From positions 1 through 64,000 of the forward strand of contig CALUMX010000016.1 in NCBI GenBank assembly GCA_944321875.1: 64,000 nt of DNA, given 5' to 3'. The notes beneath the pieces were generated by a model. It was not told the DNA's origin. It made no database searches and saw only the letters and a program-made list of their open reading frames with translations. Source of the stretch: an uncultured Muribaculaceae bacterium (GTDB taxonomy: Bacteria; Bacteroidota; Bacteroidia; Bacteroidales; Muribaculaceae). Numbering within the stretch: position 1 is the first letter of the stretch; each line of letters opens with the position of its first letter. Positions 1-8,572 of the stretch are shown here, piece by piece. The position numbers and the translations under genes were made by a program.

Positions 1-1
1 T

Positions 2-160
2 TTCTGCAAATTTACGCTCTTGGAACCATATAAACAACTGTACTACAATATTTTAATTTATAGAACTCCTCTTATGTCAAATCGTAGGCTTGAGGAATTT
101 GTATTTACGGAAAGAATGCGTATGTTTGCCGGAAGATACAAAGGGTTAAGCCCTTATTGA
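2..160 (+). CDS. C-terminal fragment of an unidentified protein
   Basis: An open frame enters from the left edge and ends in TGA at 158-160, giving 52 residues rich in Arg, Tyr and Phe. It stops 23 bases before the GH172 start and is on the same strand, so the two may be co-transcribed. The fragment is too short to name; a basic, aromatic C-terminus would suit a glycosyltransferase among other families. A chance open frame is possible. Confidence 0.4.
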   Translation, partial: FCKFTLLEPYKQLYYNILIYRTPLMSNRRLEEFVFTERMRMFAGRYKGLSPY

Positions 161-183
161 TGAATGATTATTTAATTTGATTA

Positions 184-2136
184 ATGATGAAGAAATTACC
201 ATTGTTGTTATTGGCATTTCTGGCCACTTTTACATCGTTGGCCGACAATTATGAGAAAGAACTGTCCAATTTGCTGAATCCCGGATTGTTGCCGGCTTAT
301 CGGACAGGAAAAGTTTATCAGATGTCCAGTTATGACCGTACCGGCGGTAATGATGACGGATTTACAGGAAAGTATTCCTATGTCCGTAAGGAAGGTGATA
401 ATCTGGTAATTGCCGACCTGAAAGGACCGGGTGTGGTTAATCGCATCTGGACACCGACGGCAGAGAGTGATACCGTTAAGTTCTATTTTGACGGTGAGAC
501 AACTCCGAGAATCAGCGTGCCGTTTGTTGACTTGTTTTCCGGGAAAGAGAAGCCGTTTGTGGCTCCTTTGTGCAACACGGAAATAGGAGGTTCCTACTGC
601 CTGTTGCCGATTGCCTATGAAAAATCGTTGAAGATTGTCTTCTGTGGCAAGCAGTTCCGTTTTATTCAACTGCAATATCGTGAGCTGACGAAGAAAGAGA
701 AGATGCCGAGTTTTACACCCGATGTTTTGGAGAAATATGGGGATGATTTCCGTCGCTTGAACGATGCGTGGGAGGGAAAAACCTCGCAGTTGGCAGTCTA
801 CGGTGAGCGGTTGAAATCGGAGAAGGTGAACCTGACGCTCCGTCAGGGTGAGGCGAAAGCTCTGTTTGAGACGGAGAAAGGCGGTCGCATTGTCGGTCTG
901 GAAATTGAGTCGGGAAAAGCCATGCAGGATGCCTACCGTCGTGTCTCCCTTATTGGACGTTGGGACGGCATGAACCGTGACGCGCTTCATCTGCCGTTGC
1001 ACGACTTTTTCGGATATGCTTATGGAGAACCGGCTATGCAGTCCTGGTTGCTGGGCGAGCAGTCAGGCAAAATGTACAGCTATCTGCCGATGCCTTACGA
1101 CAAATCGGCTTATCTCGGCCTGTCCTATGACCAATGCGGAGCCGGGTGTCCGGAGTCATTGCAAGTGTCGGCCACTGTCTATTATGTCGATGAACCGCGG
1201 AATGCGGAGAAGGAAGGTCGCTTTTTCGCGCAGTCGCGCCGGAGCTACAATCTGCCTTCTGGGGAAGTCTATCAGATATGTGACGTGAAAGGTAAGGGGC
1301 ATTATGTAGGAACCATTTTGCAGACACAGGGTCTGGAAGATGGTCATACGCTCTTTTTCGAAGGTGATGACTGTGCGACGATTGACGGCGAGATGCGTCT
1401 GCACGGAACAGGGTCGGAGGACTATTTCAACGGTGGCTATTATGCCATTCTTGACAAATGGGACGACCGCGTCAGTCTGCCTACCCACGGCTGTCTCGGC
1501 TACGACTTGAAAATGTCGCGCACGGGTGGATACCGTTTCTATTTTACGGACAAGCTGAATTTCAACAAATCGTTCAATCTGACCATTGAGCACCAGCCGG
1601 AGGCTGCGACCAATGTGAAGACCGACTATTCTTCCGTCGGTCTCTTCTATGCGGAGAATCCGACTTTTGAGAATACGAAAATCAACATCGAAGGCTCTGT
1701 TGAGAAAGTCAGCCATAAGGTAAAGATGAGTCCGCAACAGATGGCGGTGAGCCTGTATTGGATGGCAGGTGCCTACTACGATGATTCTGCCATTGTGTTC
1801 AGCATGAATCATGCGGAAGGCCACTGGACAACTACGGTGGACGTGGAGGCAATTCCTGTGGCGCGCATTTACCTTGACGGAATGGAAAAAGGACGCTATA
1901 AGCTCTATGTGGAATTTGACCGGACCGAGGATGGCGTGCCGTTTAGCATCTGGCAGCGGATGCAGCCGGTTTCAGGTTGGATTTCTTCCAGCTCGAAGGA
2001 TGGCAGCGACCGTATCGTGTATGCCGGAGAAGTGGAAGTGACGGATGAATTGCACTACATGACCCTGCGCAAGCGCATCAAGGATAATATAAAATTAAGG
2101 GTGTCCAATTTTATTTTTGAGAAAATCGACGATTAG
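184..2136 (+). CDS. GH172 family (DUF2961) glycoside hydrolase, secreted
   Basis: This 650-residue protein begins with a signal peptide (about residues 1-20, ending near LAD) and then carries a full DUF2961 fold, the family now called GH172. Known members act on alpha-D-fructofuranosides, difructose dianhydrides or arabinofuranosides. The N-terminal YDRTGGNDDGF segment and the later FFEGDD...GTGSEDYF block are family hallmarks. Glu393 (in FFEGDD) and Glu412 (in GTGSEDYF) line up with the catalytic pair reported for the family, although the spacing here is two residues shorter than I expect. It is probably periplasmic or surface-exposed and takes part in glycan breakdown. No SusC/SusD pair lies inside the window, so the substrate cannot be inferred. 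A second ATG at 187 is an equally good start. It ends just before a strong terminator. Confidence 0.85.
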   Translation: MMKKLPLLLLAFLATFTSLADNYEKELSNLLNPGLLPAYRTGKVYQMSSYDRTGGNDDGFTGKYSYVRKEGDNLVIADLKGPGVVNRIWTPTAESDTVKFYFDGETTPRISVPFVDLFSGKEKPFVAPLCNTEIGGSYCLLPIAYEKSLKIVFCGKQFRFIQLQYRELTKKEKMPSFTPDVLEKYGDDFRRLNDAWEGKTSQLAVYGERLKSEKVNLTLRQGEAKALFETEKGGRIVGLEIESGKAMQDAYRRVSLIGRWDGMNRDALHLPLHDFFGYAYGEPAMQSWLLGEQSGKMYSYLPMPYDKSAYLGLSYDQCGAGCPESLQVSATVYYVDEPRNAEKEGRFFAQSRRSYNLPSGEVYQICDVKGKGHYVGTILQTQGLEDGHTLFFEGDDCATIDGEMRLHGTGSEDYFNGGYYAILDKWDDRVSLPTHGCLGYDLKMSRTGGYRFYFTDKLNFNKSFNLTIEHQPEAATNVKTDYSSVGLFYAENPTFENTKINIEGSVEKVSHKVKMSPQQMAVSLYWMAGAYYDDSAIVFSMNHAEGHWTTTVDVEAIPVARIYLDGMEKGRYKLYVEFDRTEDGVPFSIWQRMQPVSGWISSSSKDGSDRIVYAGEVEVTDELHYMTLRKRIKDNIKLRVSNFIFEKIDD

Positions 2137-2159
2137 TTCTCGGTTTGATAAAAACGGAA

Positions 2160-2203
2160 AACGCCGGCTCGGGAGGAAATCCCGGCCGGCGTTCTTTATT
2201 TTT
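2160..2203. terminator. Bidirectional rho-independent terminator
   Basis: An inverted repeat (AACGCCGG and CCGGCGTT arms with an inner CGGG/CCCG stem) is followed on the plus strand by CTTTATTTTT and on the minus strand by TTTTCCGTTTTT. It sits between the convergent GH172 gene and the GYF-domain genes and can serve both. Confidence 0.85.
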
Positions 2204-2215
2204 CAGTTGTCTGCG

Positions 2216-3034
2216 TCAGAGCATCATCAGCACCAGATGGAACGGGAAGGCGATGATGGCCACCATGAAGGCTGCGATGAGCCAGCCGCGCGTCTGGCGT
2301 GAGCGGCGTTGGGCTTTATCGTAATTCTCGCGCAGGTATTCTTTTTTTACTTTGAGTGATAGCAGGAGTGCTACGAGCGCAAAAGGAGTGGCAATGTTGA
2401 GAATGCCGTCCAGTAGCAGTGATTTCAGGAAACCTATCAGGTGTCCCGGACTTGTAGGGTCGACACCGGGGATGCCGCCGGGGAAGGCAAAGACGAGGAC
2501 GATTACAGCGAGCGTAATGACGGCGGCCGTGAAGTGAGTGGGCGGACACTGAGGTTTCTCGCTGACGGGAGTCTCCGTTTCTGCTTTTTCTGTTTCTTCC
2601 GGTTCCGGTTGGGCTGCGGCAGGCTGCTCGGCAGCCATTTGCTCTGTCTCACCCTCCGAACCTTGTTCCTCCGGCTTTTGTTCAACCTGTTCGGTAGGCT
2701 CTTCAGCCGTTTGTTTCTCCGCTTCCTGTGTGTCGTCGGCTGCTGCCGGAGATTCTGTCTCCGTTTCTTCTACGGGTTTCTCCACGACTTCCTCCTTGCG
2801 GGGAATGGGGCGTGTGATGACCGGTTTTGGCTCATCGACTGCCGGAGTCTGTACTTTGGGCATGGCAGGGAGGATGTGTCCTTCCAGTTCCGGAAGTTCC
2901 TCTGCGGGAGTCCATACGCGCAGTCCGATGGTCCATATTTTTGTGTCGGCAGTCACGTTCATGTCGTAAAGCTGTTCAAGTTCGAACGGCCCTACGCTTT
3001 CTCCATTTTTGACTATCCAATATTTCTTGCTCAT
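2216..3034 (-). CDS. GYF_2-domain membrane protein (second of a pair)
   Basis: This 272-residue protein has an N-terminal GYF_2-like domain (about residues 3-55; pattern W-x-V-K-N-G-E-x-x-GPF with a later W-T-x-G-x-x-x-W). A linker of about 110 residues very rich in Glu, Pro, Gln, Ala and Thr follows. Two or three membrane segments make up the C-terminus: about 168-185, 200-225 and 250-272. GYF domains bind proline-rich or disordered peptides in eukaryotes; in bacteria the role is unknown. It lies 12 bases downstream of a paralogue with the same layout, so the two form an operon. The acidic linker could be a disordered tether. No enzyme motif is visible. Confidence 0.7.
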   Translation of the reverse strand: MSKKYWIVKNGESVGPFELEQLYDMNVTADTKIWTIGLRVWTPAEELPELEGHILPAMPKVQTPAVDEPKPVITRPIPRKEEVVEKPVEETETESPAAADDTQEAEKQTAEEPTEQVEQKPEEQGSEGETEQMAAEQPAAAQPEPEETEKAETETPVSEKPQCPPTHFTAAVITLAVIVLVFAFPGGIPGVDPTSPGHLIGFLKSLLLDGILNIATPFALVALLLSLKVKKEYLRENYDKAQRRSRQTRGWLIAAFMVAIIAFPFHLVLMML

Positions 3035-3046
3035 AATCGGTCTTGT

Positions 3047-3790
3047 TTAAGGGTTGGGAAGGTTGTCCGGATGGATGAACGGCAATACGTCCGCATCGGG
3101 AGCGATACGGTAGTCGTAGTCGTCATAATCGTAGTCATAATCTTCGTAATCGTAGAAGTCATCCTCCAGGTAATAGGTATTGTTGCCGAGCCAACTGTCG
3201 GTCGCGAAAAGAGCCAAAGTGGTGACTATGCCGCTGAGAATGCAGGCAACGACAGTCCACGTCTTGGCGTGCCGGCGCCAATCGAGTGCTTTCTGAGCCT
3301 TGCCTTTGTTGCGGAACAGAATGCTGATAGAGTCGAACACAATGCCAAGGGTGGCAGGCGGGATAACGAAAACACAAAAGAGGTAATAGACCAGCAGTGA
3401 CTGCAGTCCGAAATTGAAGATGGTGGCGATGCAGGGTAAAAGCAAAGCACCGATGCTCCACCAGCGGATGGAGGAGAAATCGGCCTCCGGCGCGTCTTCC
3501 TCGCTGGCGTTTTCTTCGTTGGACTGCTGTGCGTCGGGTTGTTGCTCCGAAGGTTGAGGCTCTGTCTCAGCGTCAGCTTCCACGTCAGTTTCCACAGGTG
3601 TTGTCGGTTCTACGGGCGGTGGAAGTGGTTGGGAGAGGCAGGCGGCGAGTTCCGGCAGATTGGCGGCTGTCACCCATTCGGAAAGACCTTCCCGCCATAC
3701 ATAGGTGTCGGGTGAGATGCCCATGCTGCTCAGTTCCTCAGCCGTGAACGGGCCGATAATTTCTCCGTCGCGTATGATTTTGTAGTTCAT
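3047..3790 (-). CDS. GYF_2-domain membrane protein (first of a pair)
   Basis: This 247-residue protein starts with a GYF_2 domain (residues 1-52, IRDGEIIGPFTAEEL and VWREGLSEW). An acidic Pro/Glu/Gln linker (about 55-105) leads to a membrane domain with hydrophobic spans near 110-130, 130-155 and 180-203, similar to CD225/dispanin-like proteins found in Bacteroidetes. The C-terminal tail is strikingly rich in Asp and Tyr (about residues 213-232). The loop between the membrane spans is basic. It leads a two-gene operon, with a TATATTTG -7 box 23 bases upstream. The function is unknown; a regulatory or scaffolding membrane protein is a guess. Confidence 0.7.
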   Translation of the reverse strand: MNYKIIRDGEIIGPFTAEELSSMGISPDTYVWREGLSEWVTAANLPELAACLSQPLPPPVEPTTPVETDVEADAETEPQPSEQQPDAQQSNEENASEEDAPEADFSSIRWWSIGALLLPCIATIFNFGLQSLLVYYLFCVFVIPPATLGIVFDSISILFRNKGKAQKALDWRRHAKTWTVVACILSGIVTTLALFATDSWLGNNTYYLEDDFYDYEDYDYDYDDYDYRIAPDADVLPFIHPDNLPNP

Positions 3791-3812
3791 GTCTTTAAAA
3801 TGTTGGTTATTA

Positions 3813-3820
3813 CAAATATA
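3813..3820 (-). promoter_or_regulatory. -7 box for the GYF-domain pair
   Basis: TATATTTG on the minus strand matches the Bacteroidetes -7 consensus TAnnTTTG. I found no good -33 TTTG at the expected distance, so only the -7 element is supported. Confidence 0.5.
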
Positions 3821-3865
3821 GTATTAAAATCTCGGTTGATGCGCCTTTTTAAGAATTTTTCAAGG

Positions 3866-3902
3866 CAAAAAAATGGGACAGCCCACAGAAGGACTGTCCC
3901 AT
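3866..3902 (-). terminator. Terminator of the SulP gene
   Basis: A 9-bp perfect stem (ATGGGACAG / CTGTCCCAT, 3873-3881 with 3894-3902) is followed on the minus strand by seven T residues. It lies 22 bases past the SulP stop codon. Confidence 0.85.
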
Positions 3903-3924
3903 GTATGGTTCGTCATTGCGGTTG

Positions 3925-5616
3925 TCAATCGATAGAACGTGCAATGTCGTTGGCCACCTTTACGGCCTTGGTGATGTGGTCGCAAATGTGGTCTTTGCCC
4001 ACAAGTCGCTCGATGTTGGCGCGCTCCAGAGCGAGGTGCACGTTTTCACGCACGCCGGAGAGAACGACGTGGATGCCTTCCTTTTGGGAGGAAGTGATGA
4101 GAATCTCCAGGTTGTGAATACCTGTTGAGTCGATAAACGGCACTTTGCGCATGCGCAGAATTCTCACTTTCGGCTTGTCGCCCAGAGAGCGCATCATATC
4201 GTCAAACTTGGTGGCAACACCGAAGAAGAACGGGCCGTCGATTTCGTAAACTTCCACACCCTTCTCGAGGTCAAGCACTTCGTGGGTTGTTACCTCGGCA
4301 CCTTCGGCGATGTCAATCTGTTCGCCGATGTGGCGAATCTCAGTGTTCTCCATCACACGGCGCAGGAAGAGCAGGATAGCCAGAAGCAGACCAATCTCGA
4401 TGGCGATGGTGAGGTCGAAAATAACCGTGAGCAGGAAGGTGACGGTCATCACTGTTACGTCGGACTTCGGCGTCTTCAGAATGGCACGGACCGTGCGCCA
4501 TCCGCTCATGTTGTAGGATACGATGACCAGAACGCCGGCAAGGCATGCCATCGGCACATAGTTGATGAGCGGCATGAGGAACAGGAAGATGAGCAGAAGC
4601 ACGACAGCGTGGATAAGTCCGGCTACCGGTGTGCGTCCGCCGTTGGTGATGTTGGTCATTGTGCGGGCAATCGCTCCGGTTACAGGAATACCGCCGAAGA
4701 ACGGTACGACGATATTGGCTACGCCTTGTCCAATCAGCTCCGTGTTGGAGTTGGTCGTCGTACTGGTCGCACCGTCAGCCACGGTAGCTGAGAGCAGCGA
4801 CTCGATGGCGCCGAGCATGGCGATGGTGAAGGCCGACGGAAGCAGGGCGTTGATGGTCTCGATGGAGAGGTCGATGGACTTCGGCGTAGGGATAGAGCCG
4901 GAAAGGTTCTGGAAACGGTCGCCGATGGTCTCGATGCCGGTCACACCGAAGTATTCACGCAATGCCCATACAACGGCTGGCACGATAACGATGGCGGCAA
5001 GTGCGCCCGGCAGACGTTTGGAAATGCGCGGAGCGAGGATGATGATGCCAATCGAAACCAGTCCGACAAGGAGTGTCGGCCAGTGAGTGGTGTCGAAATG
5101 CGTGAAGTAGACACCCCATTTGGAGAGGAAATCGGCAGGAAGGGCGCCGGTCTTCAGTCCGAAGAGGTCGGTAATCTGAGTGGAGAAGATTGTCAGCGCG
5201 ATACCCGATGTGAAACCGATGACGATAGGATAGGGGATGAACTTGATGACGGAGCCCAGCCTGAAAAGTCCCAGCATCACAAGGATGAGTCCGGCAAGCA
5301 CGGTGGCCACGGCGAGGCCCGACAGTCCGAACTGCTGGATGATACCGTAGATGATGACAATGAAGGCTCCGGTCGGTCCGCCAATCTGGACGGTGCTGCC
5401 GCCGAGAGCGGAAACGAGGAAACCACCGATGACGGCCGTGATGAGACCGACGGTCGGGGTAACGCCGGAAGCGATACCGAATGCTACGGCAAGCGGGAGT
5501 GCGACAATACCCACAACGATGCCGGCAATGGCATCATCTTTGAATTTCGAGAGATTGTAATCTTTCAGCGTAGATAGAATTTTAGGCTTAAATTCAATCT
5601 TTGATAAAATTTCCAT
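3925..5616 (-). CDS. SulP family anion permease with STAS domain
   Basis: This 563-residue inner-membrane transporter of the SulP (SLC26-like) family has an N-terminal membrane domain to about residue 420, with the segments GIVVGIVALPLAVAFGIASG and STVQIGGPTGAF typical of the family. A C-terminal STAS domain (about 445-555) follows, with the DSTG motif in which Ser aligns with the phosphorylated residue of anti-sigma factor antagonists. Family members move sulfate, bicarbonate or other anions, often with Na+ or H+; the substrate cannot be read from the sequence. It is a single-gene unit with its own -7 box (5677-5684) and terminator, and is divergent from tRNA-Val. Confidence 0.9.
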   Translation of the reverse strand: MEILSKIEFKPKILSTLKDYNLSKFKDDAIAGIVVGIVALPLAVAFGIASGVTPTVGLITAVIGGFLVSALGGSTVQIGGPTGAFIVIIYGIIQQFGLSGLAVATVLAGLILVMLGLFRLGSVIKFIPYPIVIGFTSGIALTIFSTQITDLFGLKTGALPADFLSKWGVYFTHFDTTHWPTLLVGLVSIGIIILAPRISKRLPGALAAIVIVPAVVWALREYFGVTGIETIGDRFQNLSGSIPTPKSIDLSIETINALLPSAFTIAMLGAIESLLSATVADGATSTTTNSNTELIGQGVANIVVPFFGGIPVTGAIARTMTNITNGGRTPVAGLIHAVVLLLIFLFLMPLINYVPMACLAGVLVIVSYNMSGWRTVRAILKTPKSDVTVMTVTFLLTVIFDLTIAIEIGLLLAILLFLRRVMENTEIRHIGEQIDIAEGAEVTTHEVLDLEKGVEVYEIDGPFFFGVATKFDDMMRSLGDKPKVRILRMRKVPFIDSTGIHNLEILITSSQKEGIHVVLSGVRENVHLALERANIERLVGKDHICDHITKAVKVANDIARSID

Positions 5617-5676
5617 AAATCAGTTATGTTCTGTTAATCAATTCGGGGTGAAAATATAGTTTTCATATAATAGGCG

Positions 5677-5684
5677 CAAAGATA
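5677..5684 (-). promoter_or_regulatory. -7 box of the SulP gene
   Basis: TATCTTTG on the minus strand fits TAnnTTTG and lies 61 bases upstream of the SulP start. The -33 region (TTTT-rich, near 5697-5703) is only an approximate match. Confidence 0.6.
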
Positions 5685-5891
5685 GCGGAATTTCTTTAAA
5701 ACCAGTTCATTGTCGTTAAAATATAGATGGTTTTAAATTTGCACTTTTTAAATGTATTAAAGAAGCCAAGGGTAAAAATATGATAAATATCATTTTTATA
5801 ACGCAAGTAACCCCTTATTTTTGCATCAGATTGTCGACTGTAGGATTGCAAGTGGGAGAATTAATTTTCCATGAAAAAACTGATTCCAAAA

Positions 5892-5922
5892 TTTGCAGGT
5901 TGAGAAATTTGTTGTAAATTTG
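5892..5922 (+). promoter_or_regulatory. Promoter of tRNA-Val
   Basis: TTTG (5892-5895), 19 bases, then TAAATTTG (5915-5922) is an exact match to the Bacteroidetes housekeeping promoter. Transcription would start about 12 bases before the tRNA. Confidence 0.75.
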
Positions 5923-5941
5923 CAACGCTTTTCGGAAGAAA

Positions 5942-6019
5942 GGGTGTTTAGCTCAGCTGGTTCAGAGCATCTGCCTTACAAGCAGAGGGTCGGCGGTTCG
6001 AATCCGTCAACACCCACCA
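5942..6019 (+). tRNA. tRNA-Val (anticodon TAC), CCA encoded
   Basis: All arms can be drawn. The acceptor stem is GGGTGTT/AACACCC, the D stem GCTC/GAGC, the anticodon stem TCTGC/GCAGA with loop CTTACAA (anticodon TAC reading GTA) and the T stem GGCGG/CCGTC with loop TTCGAAT. The discriminator A at 6016 is followed by an encoded CCA. It has its own promoter and terminator. Confidence 0.97.
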
Positions 6020-6022
6020 AAG

Positions 6023-6055
6023 GAGATCGACAAGAAGTTGTCGGTCTCTTTTTTT
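6023..6055 (+). terminator. Terminator after tRNA-Val
   Basis: An 11-bp stem (6023-6033 with 6038-6048, one T-G pair) with a 4-base loop is followed by seven T residues and TTTTT further on. It separates the tRNA from the efflux operon. Confidence 0.85.
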
Positions 6056-6096
6056 GTTTTTGCAATTCCTTAAAAACCACTAATTGCGATAATTCG

Positions 6097-7476
6097 ATGA
6101 ATAAAATTAGAATTAGAAAGATTGCTTTATTTTTGACTTCATTGGTGCTTTTCCCGTTTGCGGTCAGAGCACAGGTCGCAGAAGCCGATACGGTTTTGCG
6201 GATAGACTTGCCCTCGGCCGTCAGCATCGCATTGTCGGAAAATCCGACGGTGAAAGTAGCCAATCAAGAAATCACGAAGCAGGAGTACACCAAGAAAGGG
6301 ACATTGGCGTCCTTGTTCCCGACATTGGATTTCAGTGCGAATTTCCAGCGTTCCATCAAGAAACAGGTGATGTATATGGGTGGAAGCTTTGGAGGCGAGG
6401 AGGGTTCTTCTTCCATGCCTGACGGAATCAAGGTAGGCCGTAACAATACGTGGTCGGCAGGATTCACGGCATCGATGCCGCTGATTAACGTGCAGTTGTG
6501 GAAACAATTGAGCGTATCGGCCGATGAGGTGGAGCTGGCTGTCGAGAAGTCCCGTGAATCGGAGATTTCAATGGTGTCGCAGGTTCGCCAGGCTTTCTAC
6601 GGCGTTCTGTTTGCCAACGTTTCCTACGATGTGTATAAGGAAAACTACGACAACGCCATGCAGAAATACATAGATATCAAGCAGAAATACGAGCAGGGGC
6701 TGACTTCGGAGTACGATTTGATTCGTGCGGACGTGGCTGTGAAAAACGCAGAGCCCAACATGCTGGATGCTGAGAACGCTATTATTCTTGCCAAATGGAG
6801 ACTGAAAGCCCTTCTGGGTGTCGACCTCAATCTTAACATCGAGTGTGTGGGCGACCTTTACGACTATGAGGACAGCCTTTATGCCGACGTGATGTCGATT
6901 GACACAACGATGGTGGCAGGCAACAGCCAGTTGCGTCAGTTGGACCTGCAGTTCCGTCAACTTCAGACAACCAAGAAAATCTCGCAGGCTGCTTACTATC
7001 CTACATTGAACATGAACTTCAATTTCCAATGGAATGCGATGGCTGAGGACTTCAAGTTCAGCGATTACCGTTGGAATCCATACTCTACGCTGGGCATCTC
7101 GCTCAACATTCCGATTTTCTCCGGAGGAAAGCGCTACAGCGACTTGAAGAAAACACAGTTGCAGATTGACCAGCTTGCCCTGACTCGCTACGACGCGGAA
7201 CGCAACCTGATGGTCAGCGTGCGTCAGTCGATTGACCAGATGAAGACAAGCATCCGCCAGTTTGAGTCGGCAACGAAAGGTGTCGAGCAGGCTAAGAAGG
7301 GCTATGAGATTGCCGTGAAGCGTTATGATACGGGTGCGGGAACGCTGCTCGAAATCAACGATTCGCAGTTGGCGCTGACGATGGCTCAGATGAACCGCAG
7401 CCAGGCCATCTATCAGTTCCTGGTGGCAAAAGCCCAACTTGACGAGACAATGGGTATTGATTACAGTGAAAAATGA
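6097..7476 (+). CDS. TolC-family outer membrane efflux protein
   Basis: This 459-residue outer-membrane channel of the OEP/TolC family is the first gene of an RND efflux operon. It starts at MNKIRIRK with a signal peptide cleaved near VRA-QVAE. The frame is open further upstream, but that extension runs through tRNA-Val and its terminator, so the ATG at 6097 is chosen. Two OEP repeats are visible as long amphipathic helices with Gln- and Ala-rich heptads (about 170-270 and 370-455). The conserved YDLIRADVAVKNAEP and later YDTGAGTLLEINDSQLALT blocks belong to the two halves. It would trimerise and dock with the adaptor encoded next, which its stop codon overlaps by ATGA. Confidence 0.92.
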   Translation: MNKIRIRKIALFLTSLVLFPFAVRAQVAEADTVLRIDLPSAVSIALSENPTVKVANQEITKQEYTKKGTLASLFPTLDFSANFQRSIKKQVMYMGGSFGGEEGSSSMPDGIKVGRNNTWSAGFTASMPLINVQLWKQLSVSADEVELAVEKSRESEISMVSQVRQAFYGVLFANVSYDVYKENYDNAMQKYIDIKQKYEQGLTSEYDLIRADVAVKNAEPNMLDAENAIILAKWRLKALLGVDLNLNIECVGDLYDYEDSLYADVMSIDTTMVAGNSQLRQLDLQFRQLQTTKKISQAAYYPTLNMNFNFQWNAMAEDFKFSDYRWNPYSTLGISLNIPIFSGGKRYSDLKKTQLQIDQLALTRYDAERNLMVSVRQSIDQMKTSIRQFESATKGVEQAKKGYEIAVKRYDTGAGTLLEINDSQLALTMAQMNRSQAIYQFLVAKAQLDETMGIDYSEK

Positions 7477-8549
7477 AAAAACTATCAGCTATGAATTACA
7501 ATACAATTAGAAAAGGATTTTTATTGGTTGCCGGAACGATTGCAGCCGCAACTGTGATGACAGCTTGTTCAGGAAAGACAGACGAACAGGCAGCCAAGGC
7601 CGAGGATGAGGCAGTGCGTGTGGAGGTGGCAAAGGTCGATTTCCGTCCCGTGGAGCAGTTGAACATGTTTACAGGTACGGTTGAGGCCGATGTTGTCAAC
7701 AATATCTCTCCTCAGTCGGCAATGCGTATCAAGAAAGTGTATGTCGAGGTGGGCGACCGTGTGTCGGCCGGCCAGAAACTGGCGGATATGGACCCGAACA
7801 ACCTTGACCAGCTCCGTATGCAGATGGAGAACAATGAATTGGAATTCAAGCGTGTGGATGAGCTTTATAAAATCGGAGGTACATCCAAGTCGGAATGGGA
7901 TGCCAAGAAACTGGCTTACGACGTTTCGAAGCGCAACTATGACAACATAATGGAGAACACGGTGCTTTCCAGCCCGATAAGCGGAGTGGTGACTCAGCGT
8001 AACTACGACTCCGGCGATATGTTCTCTATGGGAAATCCGCTGTTTGTTGTGGAAAAAATCAATCCTGTAAGACTGAAAATCAACGTGTCGGAATCGTTGT
8101 TTACCAAGGTCTCCAAGGGTATGGTGGTAGATTTCACGCTCGACGTCTACGGCGACGAGGTGTTTAAGGCGAAAGTCGACATCATCTATCCGACAATCGA
8201 CCCCAATACGCGTACGTTCCCTGTTGAGCTCGTAATTGAGAACCGCGACATGCGCGTGCGTCCGGGTATGTTTGCCCGTGTGACACTCAACTACGGAGTA
8301 GAGGAGAATGTCGTTGTGCCCGACCGTGCTGTCATGAAGCTGACAGGTTCAGGCGACCGCTATGTCTATGTCGTGAAGGACGGCAAGGCTGAATACCGCA
8401 AGGTTGGGCTTGGACGCCGCATCGATACGGAATACGAGATTCGCAGCGGTCTGAACCGTGAGGAAACTGTCGTAATCGCCGGTCAGACACGTCTGAAAGA
8501 CGGAGCGAAGGTGGAGATTGTCACCAAAGAGCAACAGCAGAAAAAATAA
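7473..8549 (+). CDS. RND efflux periplasmic adaptor (MFP) lipoprotein
   Basis: This 358-residue membrane-fusion protein links an RND pump to TolC. The N-terminus has a lipoprotein signal ending in a VMTAC lipobox; an ATG at 7491 is an alternative start that gives a more usual signal length. The lipoyl/barrel-sandwich halves (about 70-105 and 150-190) flank a short helical hairpin (about 108-150), followed by a beta-barrel domain and a C-terminal membrane-proximal domain. The short hairpin is typical of HAE1-type adaptors in Bacteroidetes. The start overlaps the TolC stop in an ATGA, which suggests translational coupling. Confidence 0.9.
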   Translation: MKKLSAMNYNTIRKGFLLVAGTIAAATVMTACSGKTDEQAAKAEDEAVRVEVAKVDFRPVEQLNMFTGTVEADVVNNISPQSAMRIKKVYVEVGDRVSAGQKLADMDPNNLDQLRMQMENNELEFKRVDELYKIGGTSKSEWDAKKLAYDVSKRNYDNIMENTVLSSPISGVVTQRNYDSGDMFSMGNPLFVVEKINPVRLKINVSESLFTKVSKGMVVDFTLDVYGDEVFKAKVDIIYPTIDPNTRTFPVELVIENRDMRVRPGMFARVTLNYGVEENVVVPDRAVMKLTGSGDRYVYVVKDGKAEYRKVGLGRRIDTEYEIRSGLNREETVVIAGQTRLKDGAKVEIVTKEQQQKK

Positions 8550-8572
8550 TAAGGATTTAGAAATAGGATAAG

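Larger units (their letters stand above)
5617..5941. other. Divergent intergenic region between SulP and tRNA-Val
   Basis: This 325-base AT-rich stretch holds the SulP promoter, the tRNA promoter and a perfect 14-base palindrome (ATGATAAATATCAT, 5780-5793). A second plus-strand promoter-like pair also lies here: TTTT at 5793-5796 and TATTTTTG at 5816-5823, spaced 19. I see no coding potential. Confidence 0.5.

Noticed and set aside
5893..6096. N-terminal extension of the TolC frame
   Set aside because: It reads through tRNA-Val and its terminator; a signal peptide starts exactly at the ATG 6097.
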